Below are positions 43,469 through 51,347 of a DNA stretch of 64,000 nt, piece after piece. The notes beneath the pieces are model-generated. The model was not told the DNA's origin. It saw only the letters and a program-made list of their open reading frames with translations, and ran no database searches. Every line of letters begins with the position of its first letter. Position 1 is the first letter of the stretch. The position numbers and the translations under genes were made by a program. Source of the stretch: Parvibaculaceae bacterium Mf 1.05b.01 (GTDB lineage Bacteria; Pseudomonadota; Alphaproteobacteria; Parvibaculales; Parvibaculaceae); contig BAOK01000002.1 of the NCBI GenBank assembly GCA_000509225.1, forward strand, positions 686,496 through 750,495. Reading direction: 5' to 3'.

Positions 43469-44137
43469 CTAGGTTCGCCCGGCTTTCCAGATTACACGAC
43501 CGACGACTTGGACGGCTGCGAGGTCCTTGCGATCAAGAGTCTGTTGAAGGTTGCCTTCGCCGTCGAAAACATCAATGTCACCATTTAACCGCGAGCGCAG
43601 TTGTTTCACAAGAAGCATGCCATCTACTGAGAAGACGTAGATGCCGTCGCCAGCCATCTTTGGCTCGTTTGTATCGATCAAAAGGACATCACCATTGTCG
43701 ATGAGCCCTGTCATGCTGTCGCCGCGAGCCTCGATAAGAAAAAGGCCCGAGGGCGTCACCCGCAGTTCCTCTCTTAGCCACCTTTTCGAAAAAGCGACGG
43801 GGGTAGATGTTGGATGTTCAATTGGTATTGCACCGGACCCAGCTGCAACTAGCGCATCATACCTAGGGATGTAAACGAGATCATCATCCGCACCTCCGGC
43901 GCCATCAGGGTCAAGCATTTCGCCTTTGCCCGTCAGCAGCCAGTTAACGTTGATACCATCCTCCGCAAGCTTGCTAAGCGCTTTTGGGTTTGGTGCTGTT
44001 GCCTGTTTTTCGTATCCGTTCCAGGTGTTGGCGGACACGCCCACTCGCTCCGCTATTGCACTTTGAGATAGCCCAAAGTGGTGTCTAACGGCGATGAGCC
44101 TGTCAGTGATCATTGAAGTGCCCAACTTTTGCGACAT
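43469..44137 (-). CDS. Phage repressor, XRE HTH plus S24 peptidase
   Basis: A 222-residue CI/LexA-type repressor of lytic genes. The HTH domain (about 15-75) is LIAVRHHFGLSQSAIAERVG, then VSANTWNGYEKQATAPNPK, and ends INVNWLLTGKGEM. The S24 domain has the Ala-Gly cleavage-type site in LVAAGSGA, the catalytic Ser in ARGDSMTGL and the Lys in MLLVKQLR. It is therefore likely to be self-cleaved after RecA activation. A start at 44137 is favoured by GGGAGG 12 nt upstream; 44113 is the alternative. Its start overlaps a 21-bp palindrome, a likely operator. Confidence 0.92.
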   Translation of the reverse strand: MSQKLGTSMITDRLIAVRHHFGLSQSAIAERVGVSANTWNGYEKQATAPNPKALSKLAEDGINVNWLLTGKGEMLDPDGAGGADDDLVYIPRYDALVAAGSGAIPIEHPTSTPVAFSKRWLREELRVTPSGLFLIEARGDSMTGLIDNGDVLLIDTNEPKMAGDGIYVFSVDGMLLVKQLRSRLNGDIDVFDGEGNLQQTLDRKDLAAVQVVGRVIWKAGRT

Positions 44138-44149
44138 GGAGTGTCGCAA
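44129..44149. promoter_or_regulatory. Repressor operator candidate at the immunity switch
   Basis: TTGCGACA-tggag-TGTCGCAA has perfect 8-bp arms and lies over the start of the repressor gene, between the two divergent operons. This is the expected place for autoregulation and for control of the early promoter. A related half-site TTGCGA occurs near 44259. Confidence 0.65.
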
Positions 44150-44296
44150 CCTCCCGGAAATCTTGTTCTTTCTCGCACACAGGGCAGGGGCGTCAACCGA
44201 TTATTAGTTAGTAAAATCAACGTATTGCGGTTTTTATGGTTAATAGTCGGCAAAACTGGTTGCGAGATATCGAATAATTTGTATATGTTCATCGGT

Positions 44297-44575
44297 ATGT
44301 CCAAGAATATCGATGAAATACAAATTCCTCGACAGCCCAGAGAGCGGTCCATTTGGGTCATGGGGCAGCTCAAGTTGAAGGGCAAATCCTATCGGGCAAT
44401 CGCGAAGAGCAAAGACCGAAGCCCTACAGCAGCTCGACAGGCGATGTTTCAGCCTTCCGCTGACATGGAGGATGCGATTGCGGAAGCGTTGGGTCTCACA
44501 AGCCAGCAACTTTTTCCAGAGCGCTTTGATGAAGATGGGAAACGGTTGCACGCAACTCGACGGAGGTCTGCATGA
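44297..44575 (+). CDS. ner: Ner/Nlp-type DNA-binding protein
   Basis: A 92-residue protein with the winged/helical DNA-binding fold of Ner, the early Mu repressor. The family block is SIWVMGQLKLKGKSYRAIAK, then SPTAARQAMFQPSADMEDAI, AEALGLTSQQLFPERF. In Mu, Ner turns down the early and repressor promoters. The ATG at 44297 gives a protein of the family's usual length; an ATG at 44285 is possible. It overlaps the next gene by 4 bp (ATGA). Confidence 0.88.
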   Translation: MSKNIDEIQIPRQPRERSIWVMGQLKLKGKSYRAIAKSKDRSPTAARQAMFQPSADMEDAIAEALGLTSQQLFPERFDEDGKRLHATRRRSA

Positions 44576-44874
44576 AAATGCTTTCTTCCGCGGTTGCAGG
44601 TTTGCGCCGCCTCGCTTCGATCCTGTCGACCTCGCGCACGTCCGTCACTGCAACGACCTTGACGGAGCGGCTGGTGTCAGTTCGCCAAGACTATCAACTT
44701 TCGCAAAGAAAAATGTCTGACCACTTCGGTGTATCGCCTGCTGCTTGGCACAATTATGAGTCTCGCGGCGTTCCACCTAAGCCCTCAATACTAACCCAAC
44801 TGGCGGATGAAGGTTTTTGCATCAACTGGTTGTTGACAGGTGAGGGCGACATGCGCCGCGAGGTGCGTTCATGA
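44572..44874 (+). CDS. Second HTH protein, paralogue of the repressor DNA-binding domain
   Basis: A 100-residue HTH protein. From about residue 30 it aligns with the first 60 residues of the repressor: LTERLVSVRQDYQLSQRKMS against ITDRLIAVRHHFGLSQSAIA, and INWLLTGEGDM against VNWLLTGKGEM. It has no S24 domain. It probably binds the same or a similar operator, so it could act as a Cro-like antagonist. The first 29 residues (MKMLSSAVAGLRRL and on) are not in the repressor. It is coupled to Ner and to the transposase by ATGA overlaps. Confidence 0.86.
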   Translation: MKMLSSAVAGLRRLASILSTSRTSVTATTLTERLVSVRQDYQLSQRKMSDHFGVSPAAWHNYESRGVPPKPSILTQLADEGFCINWLLTGEGDMRREVRS

Positions 44875-46997
44875 AGGAGTGGTTGACGGCGCAAGACCTT
44901 CTAACTCTCTCATTGCCTGGCGTCGGTGATCACCCTTGGCGTCAGGCTGAGCGCGAAGAGTGGAAATGGCGACCGCGCGAAGGGCGCGGTGGCGGTCGCG
45001 AATACCATCTTTCAAGTCTGCCAGAAGCAGCACGCATCGAACTTGCCCGTCGTTCCCTCATTGATAATCCAGTCCTGCTGAACACCTCCTCCCGTCAGCA
45101 GGGCGGACGTTCCCCGCGCCCTATTGCCCCCCTCAATGGCGCGGGGAACACTATTTCCGTTAAGGGCTCCAAAGCTCAAAAGCGGCAAGCTGCTCGAACG
45201 GTGATCATTAACTTGGTCCGTACCTTCAAGCACGAAGGCGGGCTTTCAATGATTGCAGCCCGAAGCGCGTTTTCCAGCCTTTTCAATGCCGGTGAAATAC
45301 CCGTTGAACAGTGGGTGCAAGAAGAAATCGGCACCCTCTCGATTTCATCTCTCAGCCGTTGGCAATCGCAAGCAGCGCGCGAAGGCGCTCAGCGTCTCGG
45401 CGGTAAGTATGGCTCCCGAAAGGGTAAGGGCAAGATAGAGGGTGATCCGCAGCTTCGTGATTTCTGCATCGCCAATATGGCTGAGCGTCCCCACCTCACG
45501 GCAAATCAGATGATCGAAATCATTGATGCGAGGTTCGAGAAACGCATTCCGAAACGCACAGTGCAGCGGTTTATGGCGATAGCGCGGGAACGGTACGCAG
45601 ATGCATTCCTTGCAGCAGCCAATCCAGACGCTCACAAGAACCTTCGCCTGGTCGCCTTTGGGTCACAGTCCGAGAAGGCGAGTGCACCAAACGAAGTCTG
45701 GGAGATCGACGCGTCACCAGCTGACATCATGACCACTGAGGGGCGGCGGCTCAATCTTGTTGCGATGGTGGATGTGTGGACCCGCCGCGCAAAGGTACTG
45801 GTTACGCCAACACCGAAAGCGACAGCGGCGACGCTTCTCATGCGCCAGTGCATCATGGATTGGGGCGTGCCCGACACAATCAAGATGGACAATGGGAAGG
45901 ACTTTGCGTCCTCTCACGTCGCGCGTGCCCTTGGCGGGCTTGGCATTCAACAGGAGTTCTGTCCGCCGTTTACACCCGAAGGCAAGCCCCATGTTGAGCG
46001 CTTCTTCGGCACGCTGCAACGGGATTTTGTCTCGCTGTTGCCGGGCTTCATTGGGCACAATGTAACTGACCGCCAGGCGATTGAAGCGCGCCGCAGCTTT
46101 GCACAACGCTTCGGCGACCCTCAGGGAGCCATCGCCGTTGAGCTGAACGGTGAAGAGCTGCAGTCAAAGATCAATGAGTGGATCGAAAAGGTCTATCACC
46201 GCCGCGCCCACAGTTCATTGGGGCAGTCCCCCAAGCTGCAGGCTCTCTCCTGGACCGGGACGCTTTCCAAAATATCGAATGAACGGGCGCTTGATGTCTT
46301 CCTGGCAGAAGCCCCGGACACGGATGGCCTTAGGGTTGTTGGTAAGAAGGGCATTCGCGTTGAGAACGCTCTCTTCATCGCGCCTGAATTGGGGGCGCAT
46401 ATCGGCGAGCGCGTTCATGTCCGTCTGGACCCGGCTGATATGGGGCGCATCATGATCTATGGGATCGATCATCAGTTCATCTGCATCGCCGAAGCGCCAG
46501 AACGGACAGGCCTAAACCGCCAGGAAGTCGCCGCTCAAGCTAAGGCGATACAGCGCCAGCATCAGAGCGAACTGCGGGCTGAGTTCAAACGCGTTTCCCG
46601 CGACAACAAAATTCACAATGTGGCTGATGAGATCCTCGCCGCGCACGCTGCAGATGACATCCTGCCATTTCCCCGGCCCACGGAGGAGCACACCACTGCC
46701 GCACTAGAGGCAGCTGGTGAAGCAGCCCATTACTTGGACCGAGAGCCGGAACCACCGAACAGTTTGAGCCCTGAAGACCAGGCCCTAGCGGAAGAGGCAA
46801 AGCAAGCACTGGTGATCCCTCTGCGCTCATCCCCAGAACCAAAAGCGGATGTGACGGACGATTGGGAGTGGGTGCAGTGGGCGAGGGCGCACCACGACGA
46901 ACTTACACAAGGGCAACAGGAATATCTGGCCGAGTTGGAAAACGATCCGGCCATTCGTGTGCGGGACGCTGAGGCCAGCGAACCGAACGCTTCATGA
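44871..46997 (+). CDS. MuA-type transposase
   Basis: A 708-residue DDE transposase that cuts and joins the phage ends. The N-terminal winged-helix domain (residues 1-60, MKEWLTAQDLLTLSLPGVGD) is the Mu enhancer-binding type. The rve core contains the catalytic residues Asp280 (VWEIDASPAD), Asp340 (IKMDNGKDF) and Glu376 (GKPHVERFFGTL), with 35 residues between the last two. The later part follows the Mu C-terminal domain, including a beta-barrel region (EVAAQAKAIQRQHQ and on). Length is slightly above that of Mu A (663). It is read in the same frame set as the early operon with ATGA coupling. Confidence 0.96.
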   Translation: MKEWLTAQDLLTLSLPGVGDHPWRQAEREEWKWRPREGRGGGREYHLSSLPEAARIELARRSLIDNPVLLNTSSRQQGGRSPRPIAPLNGAGNTISVKGSKAQKRQAARTVIINLVRTFKHEGGLSMIAARSAFSSLFNAGEIPVEQWVQEEIGTLSISSLSRWQSQAAREGAQRLGGKYGSRKGKGKIEGDPQLRDFCIANMAERPHLTANQMIEIIDARFEKRIPKRTVQRFMAIARERYADAFLAAANPDAHKNLRLVAFGSQSEKASAPNEVWEIDASPADIMTTEGRRLNLVAMVDVWTRRAKVLVTPTPKATAATLLMRQCIMDWGVPDTIKMDNGKDFASSHVARALGGLGIQQEFCPPFTPEGKPHVERFFGTLQRDFVSLLPGFIGHNVTDRQAIEARRSFAQRFGDPQGAIAVELNGEELQSKINEWIEKVYHRRAHSSLGQSPKLQALSWTGTLSKISNERALDVFLAEAPDTDGLRVVGKKGIRVENALFIAPELGAHIGERVHVRLDPADMGRIMIYGIDHQFICIAEAPERTGLNRQEVAAQAKAIQRQHQSELRAEFKRVSRDNKIHNVADEILAAHAADDILPFPRPTEEHTTAALEAAGEAAHYLDREPEPPNSLSPEDQALAEEAKQALVIPLRSSPEPKADVTDDWEWVQWARAHHDELTQGQQEYLAELENDPAIRVRDAEASEPNAS

Positions 46998-47021
46998 AGA
47001 CAGTCAGCGGGAGACTAGGGT

Positions 47022-47774
47022 ATGCGGCCAATTTTTGTGAAAGACCTCACCAACGTTGAGAGGTTCCTTGCGGGCATTCAGCGTGTCGCTCAGCGCGGCG
47101 CACCGGAAGCATGCTGGCAACTGGTTATGGGTTCGCCGGGTCTCGGCAAAACGAAAACACTCGAATGGTGGGCGACCCAGAATGACGATCATGTCTACCT
47201 GCGCGCGAAGAGCGGCTGGCGTCTCAATTGGGCGCTTCGCGACCTCGTGACTGAGTTGGGCGAGATGCCAGCCAACCGATCTGAAAAGCTCTTTGAACAG
47301 GCCCTTAGAGGCTTGGCTGGAAGCGGTCGCAATGTTGTGGTCGATGAAATCGAACACGCAATGCACGACACAAAGGTGATCGAGATGTTGCGGGACATTT
47401 CAGACCTGACCGAAACCCACATCATCATTGGCGGCATGACGGGCGTAGACAAGAGGCTGAAGCGATATCAGCAGATCTACTCACGAATAACCGATGTGAT
47501 GCGCTTTGAAATGTGCACGGTTAAAGATGTCCACAAGGTTTGTGAAAACCTTGCTGAAGCTGCCAGCGGTGTGCCCCTCAAAATCGAAGACGATCTGGTC
47601 AAGGCGATCCATGCGCGCACGGAAGGCCGTTTGCGCTCCGTGCTGAACGCTGTCAAAGAGGTTGAGAGACACGCGCGGAAGAAGGGTCTGCAGTCGATAG
47701 CATCAACAGACATGAAACTGTCCTTGCTCACCAATGATGGCAAGGCGCGCACCGCTGCCAAGAGGGTGGCATGA
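47022..47774 (+). CDS. MuB-type AAA+ ATPase, target selector
   Basis: A 250-residue ATPase. Walker A is GSPGLGKT (residues 37-44) and Walker B is NVVVDEIEH (Asp108-Glu109), with the sensor-like Arg/Lys block GGMTGVDKRLKRYQQIYSRI. In Mu, MuB binds DNA and delivers target DNA to the transposase and gives target immunity. It starts 24 bp after the transposase stop and overlaps the next gene by 4 bp. Length is a little shorter than Mu B (312), lacking the N-terminal HTH-like domain. Confidence 0.92.
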   Translation: MRPIFVKDLTNVERFLAGIQRVAQRGAPEACWQLVMGSPGLGKTKTLEWWATQNDDHVYLRAKSGWRLNWALRDLVTELGEMPANRSEKLFEQALRGLAGSGRNVVVDEIEHAMHDTKVIEMLRDISDLTETHIIIGGMTGVDKRLKRYQQIYSRITDVMRFEMCTVKDVHKVCENLAEAASGVPLKIEDDLVKAIHARTEGRLRSVLNAVKEVERHARKKGLQSIASTDMKLSLLTNDGKARTAAKRVA

Positions 47775-48406
47775 AGAATACATCCCCCAACAAAGAGGCC
47801 GGTGGTGCGCAGACACAGATCCTCGCACTGCTCGCAGACAGGGGTGCGCCAATGACGCTGGATGAGTTGGACGCGCAGCTGCCAAATCTGAAGCGCAAGA
47901 AGATTACATCCAGCATCTGCCGTCATGTCACGAATGGCCATGTCGTTCGCAAGAAGGCCGGGTGCTACCAAGTCACTGCCAAAGGCAAAGATGCTCACAA
48001 GCGAGGCTATACATCCGGCCCGCAAGGTCCATTGACGGGTGAACGTAAGCCCCAACGAAGCACGCTGCGCTCGCGTGTCTGGAAAGCACTTCGCCTGAAG
48101 AAGCGGGCAACGCTTGGAGAACTGATAGCCTATGCGGCTCTGGAAGACACTGACGATCAGAATGCTCTTAGAAATGCGTCTCGCTATGTCAGAGGCTTGA
48201 GGGGTGCGGGTGTTGTCAAAAAGCTTGTACGCCGCGAACCGGGCACGGCCCCAACCAGCAACGGGCACCATGTCTATTTGTTGGTGACCGATTTGGGCCC
48301 ATTAGCGCCTTACCTGAGGCGCAACGGTACCACGCTCTACAACCCCAATACGGGTGAAGAAATCGACATTGACGTTACGCCTCTTGCGAGAGGTGGTGCG
48401 GCATGA
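47771..48406 (+). CDS. Early phage protein with two winged-helix-like regions
   Basis: A 211-residue protein not assigned to a named family. Two segments look like winged helices: residues 15-60 (QILALLADRGAPMTLDELDA) and about 95-150 (SRVWKALRLKKRATLGELIA). It is basic in the middle, consistent with DNA binding. It starts in the MuB stop (ATGA) and is followed in the same fashion by a regulator gene. A role in early transcription or replication is plausible only by position. Confidence 0.7.
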   Translation: MKNTSPNKEAGGAQTQILALLADRGAPMTLDELDAQLPNLKRKKITSSICRHVTNGHVVRKKAGCYQVTAKGKDAHKRGYTSGPQGPLTGERKPQRSTLRSRVWKALRLKKRATLGELIAYAALEDTDDQNALRNASRYVRGLRGAGVVKKLVRREPGTAPTSNGHHVYLLVTDLGPLAPYLRRNGTTLYNPNTGEEIDIDVTPLARGGAA

Positions 48407-48792
48407 GAGCGATTGCTCAAAAGGCAACAGAAGCTTGGGGTGAGCCGCCTGACTGGATCGTGGTTCTCGCAGACGAATGCGACAAGTCCAGCCAGTCGAA
48501 GGTGGCCAAGGCGCTTGGAGCGTCGTCAACAGTTGTCAGCCGCATTCTCGCGAACGCTTATCCAGGTGACGTCGGCAAAATTGAAGCGCTTGTGCGCGGC
48601 CACTTCATGGCGGCGACAGTAGAGTGTCCGGTGCTCACTGAGATCTCGCGTCAGCGATGCATTGCCGAGCAAGCCAAACCCTTGACGTTTCAGAACCCAA
48701 TACGAAGGCGTGTCTATGACGCCTGCCGCGACGGTTGTCCGCACTCGCGGATTGCCGACACATCCCCCAAACGAAAAGGAACGGGCTCATGA
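48403..48792 (+). CDS. HTH-containing early phage protein with Cys motifs
   Basis: A 129-residue protein. The N-terminal part contains an HTH-like segment (SQSKVAKALGASSTVVSRIL). The C-terminal half has the pattern ECPVLTEISRQRCIAEQAK, then NPIRRRVYDACRDGCPH, with four Cys that may bind a metal. I recall similar proteins in other transposable phages annotated as transcriptional regulators. It is coupled by ATGA to the genes on both sides. The target is unknown. Confidence 0.75.
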   Translation: MRAIAQKATEAWGEPPDWIVVLADECDKSSQSKVAKALGASSTVVSRILANAYPGDVGKIEALVRGHFMAATVECPVLTEISRQRCIAEQAKPLTFQNPIRRRVYDACRDGCPHSRIADTSPKRKGTGS

Positions 48793-48995
48793 TTTCAACG
48801 GACCTACGTAGCCTGACGGATCGCCTCAAAGCCTATTCAAATGTCGGCATTCTGAAGGAGCCGTTCATCCGCATATTCCTGAACCAGCTTCGAGATCTCG
48901 CTGATCGCGTTGAAGCGTTGGAGCGCGCGCAGGTCGGCGCACCGGCCCGCCGTGAAACGACACAGCTCGAACTCATAGAAGGAGGTAAGTCGTGA
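48789..48995 (+). CDS. Small early phage protein
   Basis: A 68-residue protein with a predicted amphipathic helix (RIFLNQLRDLADRVEALERA) and a loose C-terminus. The ATG at 48789 overlaps the previous stop (ATGA), and its own stop is overlapped by the next GTG. The tight coupling is the main evidence that it is translated. No function is known. Confidence 0.65.
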   Translation: MISTDLRSLTDRLKAYSNVGILKEPFIRIFLNQLRDLADRVEALERAQVGAPARRETTQLELIEGGKS

Positions 48996-49303
48996 TCTAT
49001 GTACGTCTCACTGAAGAGCGAATTTTTGGCCTCGAATTACCATCCGACTGGGAAGAACGCAGAGGAGACGTCTGTCTCTATGCTGATGAAACCACTATCT
49101 GCTTCGTTGATAGGTCAATGGCTGGCTATGTGCCGGTTTTTGTTGCTGACGGAAACGAGCCAATCTACGAGGCTACATACAACCCAGAAGAGGCCAAGTG
49201 GCTTTGTGCAGAGGCGAACAAAGCCGAGTTGGGGCTTGGCGAAGGCGACGCTGATGAGATCGTAGGAAGCTCAATGCAGCTGCCAGCAGTGGGGGGAACA
49301 TGA
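48992..49303 (+). CDS. Small early phage protein
   Basis: A 103-residue acidic protein starting with GTG at 48992 inside the previous stop (GTGA). It opens IYVRLTEERIFGLELPSDWE. The second half is rich in Glu and Ala. I do not recognise a family. The ribosome site is AGGAGGTAAGTC, very good for a GTG start. Role unknown. Confidence 0.65.
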   Translation: MIYVRLTEERIFGLELPSDWEERRGDVCLYADETTICFVDRSMAGYVPVFVADGNEPIYEATYNPEEAKWLCAEANKAELGLGEGDADEIVGSSMQLPAVGGT

Positions 49304-49611
49304 CTTTCAACCCACACCTGCCGCCTGTTGATGTTGTTGAAGTTGCAACGGCTGTTCTGATGCAAGGCAACCGGCGCGCAACAATGGTCTCGACCCATGA
49401 GACGAAAGCAATGGCGGCTGCAGTCGTCAATTTTTCTGAAGCGTTATCTCAAGCGGCTTTCGTTCTCCATCTCATTGAAACCCTTGGCGAACGCCCAGCG
49501 TCGGCAGAGCTGAAACAACAGACCGACGATGCACTTGAGCGGCTCTCCGCGATGCTTGAAGCGGTGGGTTTCAGACAAGCTGAGGAGGTTCTCCATGCAG
49601 CGTCTTCATGA
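49300..49611 (+). CDS. Small early phage protein
   Basis: A 103-residue, probably all-helical protein: VDVVEVATAVLMQGNRRATM, then FSEALSQAAFVLHLIETLGE and ALERLSAMLEAVGFRQAEEV. It starts within the previous stop (ATGA) and its end overlaps the following gene by 17 bp. No known family. Its arrangement agrees with the packed early operon. Confidence 0.65.
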   Translation: MTFNPHLPPVDVVEVATAVLMQGNRRATMVSTHETKAMAAAVVNFSEALSQAAFVLHLIETLGERPASAELKQQTDDALERLSAMLEAVGFRQAEEVLHAASS

Positions 49612-49795
49612 ACTGATCACCCAAGCCTCCGTCAGTGCGCGGAGACGGTCTCTCAATATCCGGATTCTCTATTGGTCCTGGCAAGGCGCGCGCCTTGAAA
49701 GGCGAGAGCAACGCCAGAAGCGTTTGCGGGACGCACAAATGACTTGGATGTCGAACGGCACCTCAACCTCGAAAACAGGAAGGACACTCGGATGA
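49595..49795 (+). CDS. Very small basic phage protein
   Basis: A 66-residue, strongly basic protein (ITQASVSARRRSLNIRILYW, then RLERREQRQKRLRDAQ). The ATG at 49595 is preceded by GAGGAGG and overlaps the end of the previous gene. Its stop is overlapped by the DUF3164 start. It may bind nucleic acid because of its Arg content. Family unknown. Confidence 0.6.
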   Translation: MQRLHELITQASVSARRRSLNIRILYWSWQGARLERREQRQKRLRDAQMTWMSNGTSTSKTGRTLG

Positions 49796-50460
49796 TCACA
49801 CCAGATGAGGGCACGACCATCATTGATGGAAAAGTTTACATGATTGACGGGAAGGGGCGGCACGTACCGTTCCTCCTGGTTAAGCCAGAGCACAAACTAG
49901 AAGACCAGATGGTGCGGACCATCATGGGATATGCCTCAGACCTGAGTGAACAGGTGGCGCGTTTCAAGGGCCATTGTATAGACGACATTGCAACCTTCCT
50001 GGCGCTCCTGTCAGAAGTCTATGGCGCTAAGCGCGGCGGTCAGAAGGGCAACATGACCTTCACGTCATATGACGGCTGCCTGCAGGTTCGAGTAGCTATC
50101 GCGGATCAGCTGACCTTCGGACCAGAACTGCAGATCGCCAAAGACCTGATTGATGAGTGCATTGCCGAGTGGGCGGAAGGATCACGAGATGAAATCCGGG
50201 CGTTGGTTGATCATGCCTTTGAACCGCGCAAGGCGGGCTTGGTCAATCGAGAGGCAATCTTTTCGCTTCGCCGCGTTGAGATAGTTGACCCGCGCTGGAC
50301 TCAGGCTCAACAGGCGATCACAGACAGCATCCGTGTGCAGGGCACCAAGCAATATATCCGCTTCTACAGGCGGGCCACGCCAACCGATGGATGGGAACCC
50401 ATCACTATAGACATCGCTTCTGCGCGCCGTCCGCAACAGGCTGCGGAGGTGGGCGTATGA
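49792..50460 (+). CDS. DUF3164 family protein
   Basis: A 222-residue protein of the DUF3164 type common in the early region of transposable phages. Typical pieces are YMIDGKGRHVPFLLVKPEHK, MTFTSYDGCLQVRVAIAD, then the long helix QLTFGPELQIAKDLIDECIA and FSLRRVEIVDPRWTQAQQAI. The ATG at 49792 follows AGGAAGGAC. It is coupled to both neighbours by ATGA. No biochemical role is known. Confidence 0.85.
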   Translation: MITPDEGTTIIDGKVYMIDGKGRHVPFLLVKPEHKLEDQMVRTIMGYASDLSEQVARFKGHCIDDIATFLALLSEVYGAKRGGQKGNMTFTSYDGCLQVRVAIADQLTFGPELQIAKDLIDECIAEWAEGSRDEIRALVDHAFEPRKAGLVNREAIFSLRRVEIVDPRWTQAQQAITDSIRVQGTKQYIRFYRRATPTDGWEPITIDIASARRPQQAAEVGV

Positions 50461-50642
50461 GCAAGCGGAAACCAGATCAGCAGTTCACCATCTACGACCA
50501 TGCCGGTGTTGAAGTTGGCGAAGTCACCGCGCGACACTCCAAGGGTGCGTTGACTGTCGCGCGCCAGAAATGGGGCAAGGCCAACTGCGCCCAAGCCAAA
50601 GTCAAAGCCAAAGAGGCCGAGACGGAAGGCGGTGACGCATGA
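50457..50642 (+). CDS. Small early phage protein
   Basis: A 61-residue protein (QFTIYDHAGVEVGEVTARHS, then KGALTVARQKWGKANCAQA). The first half looks like a small beta structure and the second a basic helix. The ATG lies in the previous stop (ATGA), and the following GapR-like gene starts in its own stop in the same way. No family. Confidence 0.65.
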   Translation: MSKRKPDQQFTIYDHAGVEVGEVTARHSKGALTVARQKWGKANCAQAKVKAKEAETEGGDA

Positions 50643-50956
50643 GCGGCATCGGGCACAATCTGCCAAATGCGAAGCTCCGTAAATTCTTCGAGCGGCTGGA
50701 ACGTCTGCAGGAAGAAATCGACGGGCTCAATGCCAACAAGTCGGAACTCTATGCCGAAGCGAAGGGCAGCGGTTTCGATCCAAAGATCATGCGGATTGTC
50801 TTTTCTCGCCGTCAACAGGATACGGCAGAGCTGCAGGAAAAAGACGCGCAGATAGCGCTCTATGAAGAGGCTCTTTCTGGCGTGAAAAAGAAGACTGGCA
50901 CGAAAAGTGCTACGCGTGCGCGCGCACGAGGGGGCAAAGATGCCGACGCCTCATGA
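50639..50956 (+). CDS. GapR-like (DUF2312) nucleoid protein
   Basis: A 105-residue protein of the DUF2312 family, whose host member GapR in Caulobacter encircles overtwisted DNA ahead of replication and transcription forks and helps topoisomerases. The key pieces are LRKFFERLERLQEEIDGLNA, ELYAEAKGSGFDPKIMRIVF and RRQQDTAELQEKDAQIALYE, the same layout of helix, YAEAKGNGFD turn and helix as GapR. A Lys-rich tail (GVKKKTGTKSATRARARGGK) follows. It is in the early operon, coupled by ATGA. A phage copy would affect DNA supercoiling during replicative transposition, but that is an inference. Confidence 0.87.
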   Translation: MSGIGHNLPNAKLRKFFERLERLQEEIDGLNANKSELYAEAKGSGFDPKIMRIVFSRRQQDTAELQEKDAQIALYEEALSGVKKKTGTKSATRARARGGKDADAS

Positions 50957-51347
50957 AGACGCACTGAGCAATCTGCTATGGGCCACAACGCCTATGCGTG
51001 GTGTGTTGAAGGGCGATGCGCGCGCAGCCTTCATTGAAGCCTGGCGCGCAGGAACCGACGCGCTTTGCCATGGGTCTTTTGATCCAACCGAGCCAGCGCC
51101 TACAAGCGCACGTGCCGCCGCCATCGATATTCACAAACGCGCGTTAGATGTCTGCGCCGCTTTGGGCGTGCGCCCCCGCGAGCTGGTCGACCAATTCAAT
51201 GACAAGGCAGACGGTGGTTTCACATCTCAGCGCCAACCTATCGATGCCCTGACCCTATTAGGGCGCGCTTGTCTGCGCGCTGCAGTTCTTGAGTTCCCCC
51301 CATCTCAACAGACTGACAAGGATAGCTCCCATGAGTGCGCAACCTGA
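50940..51347 (+). CDS. Early phage hypothetical protein
   Basis: A 135-residue protein, helical, with DALSNLLWATTPMRGVLKGD, then EAWRAGTDALCHGSFDP and RALDVCAALGVRPRELVDQF. The ATG at 50940 follows GAGGGGGC and overlaps the GapR-like gene by 17 bp. Its 3' end overlaps gemA by 17 bp. No family recognised. Confidence 0.65.
   Translation: MPTPHEDALSNLLWATTPMRGVLKGDARAAFIEAWRAGTDALCHGSFDPTEPAPTSARAAAIDIHKRALDVCAALGVRPRELVDQFNDKADGGFTSQRQPIDALTLLGRACLRAAVLEFPPSQQTDKDSSHECAT

Noticed and set aside
43469-44137. Reading the repressor region as a toxin-antitoxin pair with the exported protein
   Set aside because: The S24 domain and position in a Mu-like phage fit a repressor; the exported protein shows a signal peptide and no toxin features.
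47477-48271. A 264-codon minus-strand frame opposite MuB and the next gene
   Set aside because: It crosses two coupled plus-strand phage genes and has no recognisable family.
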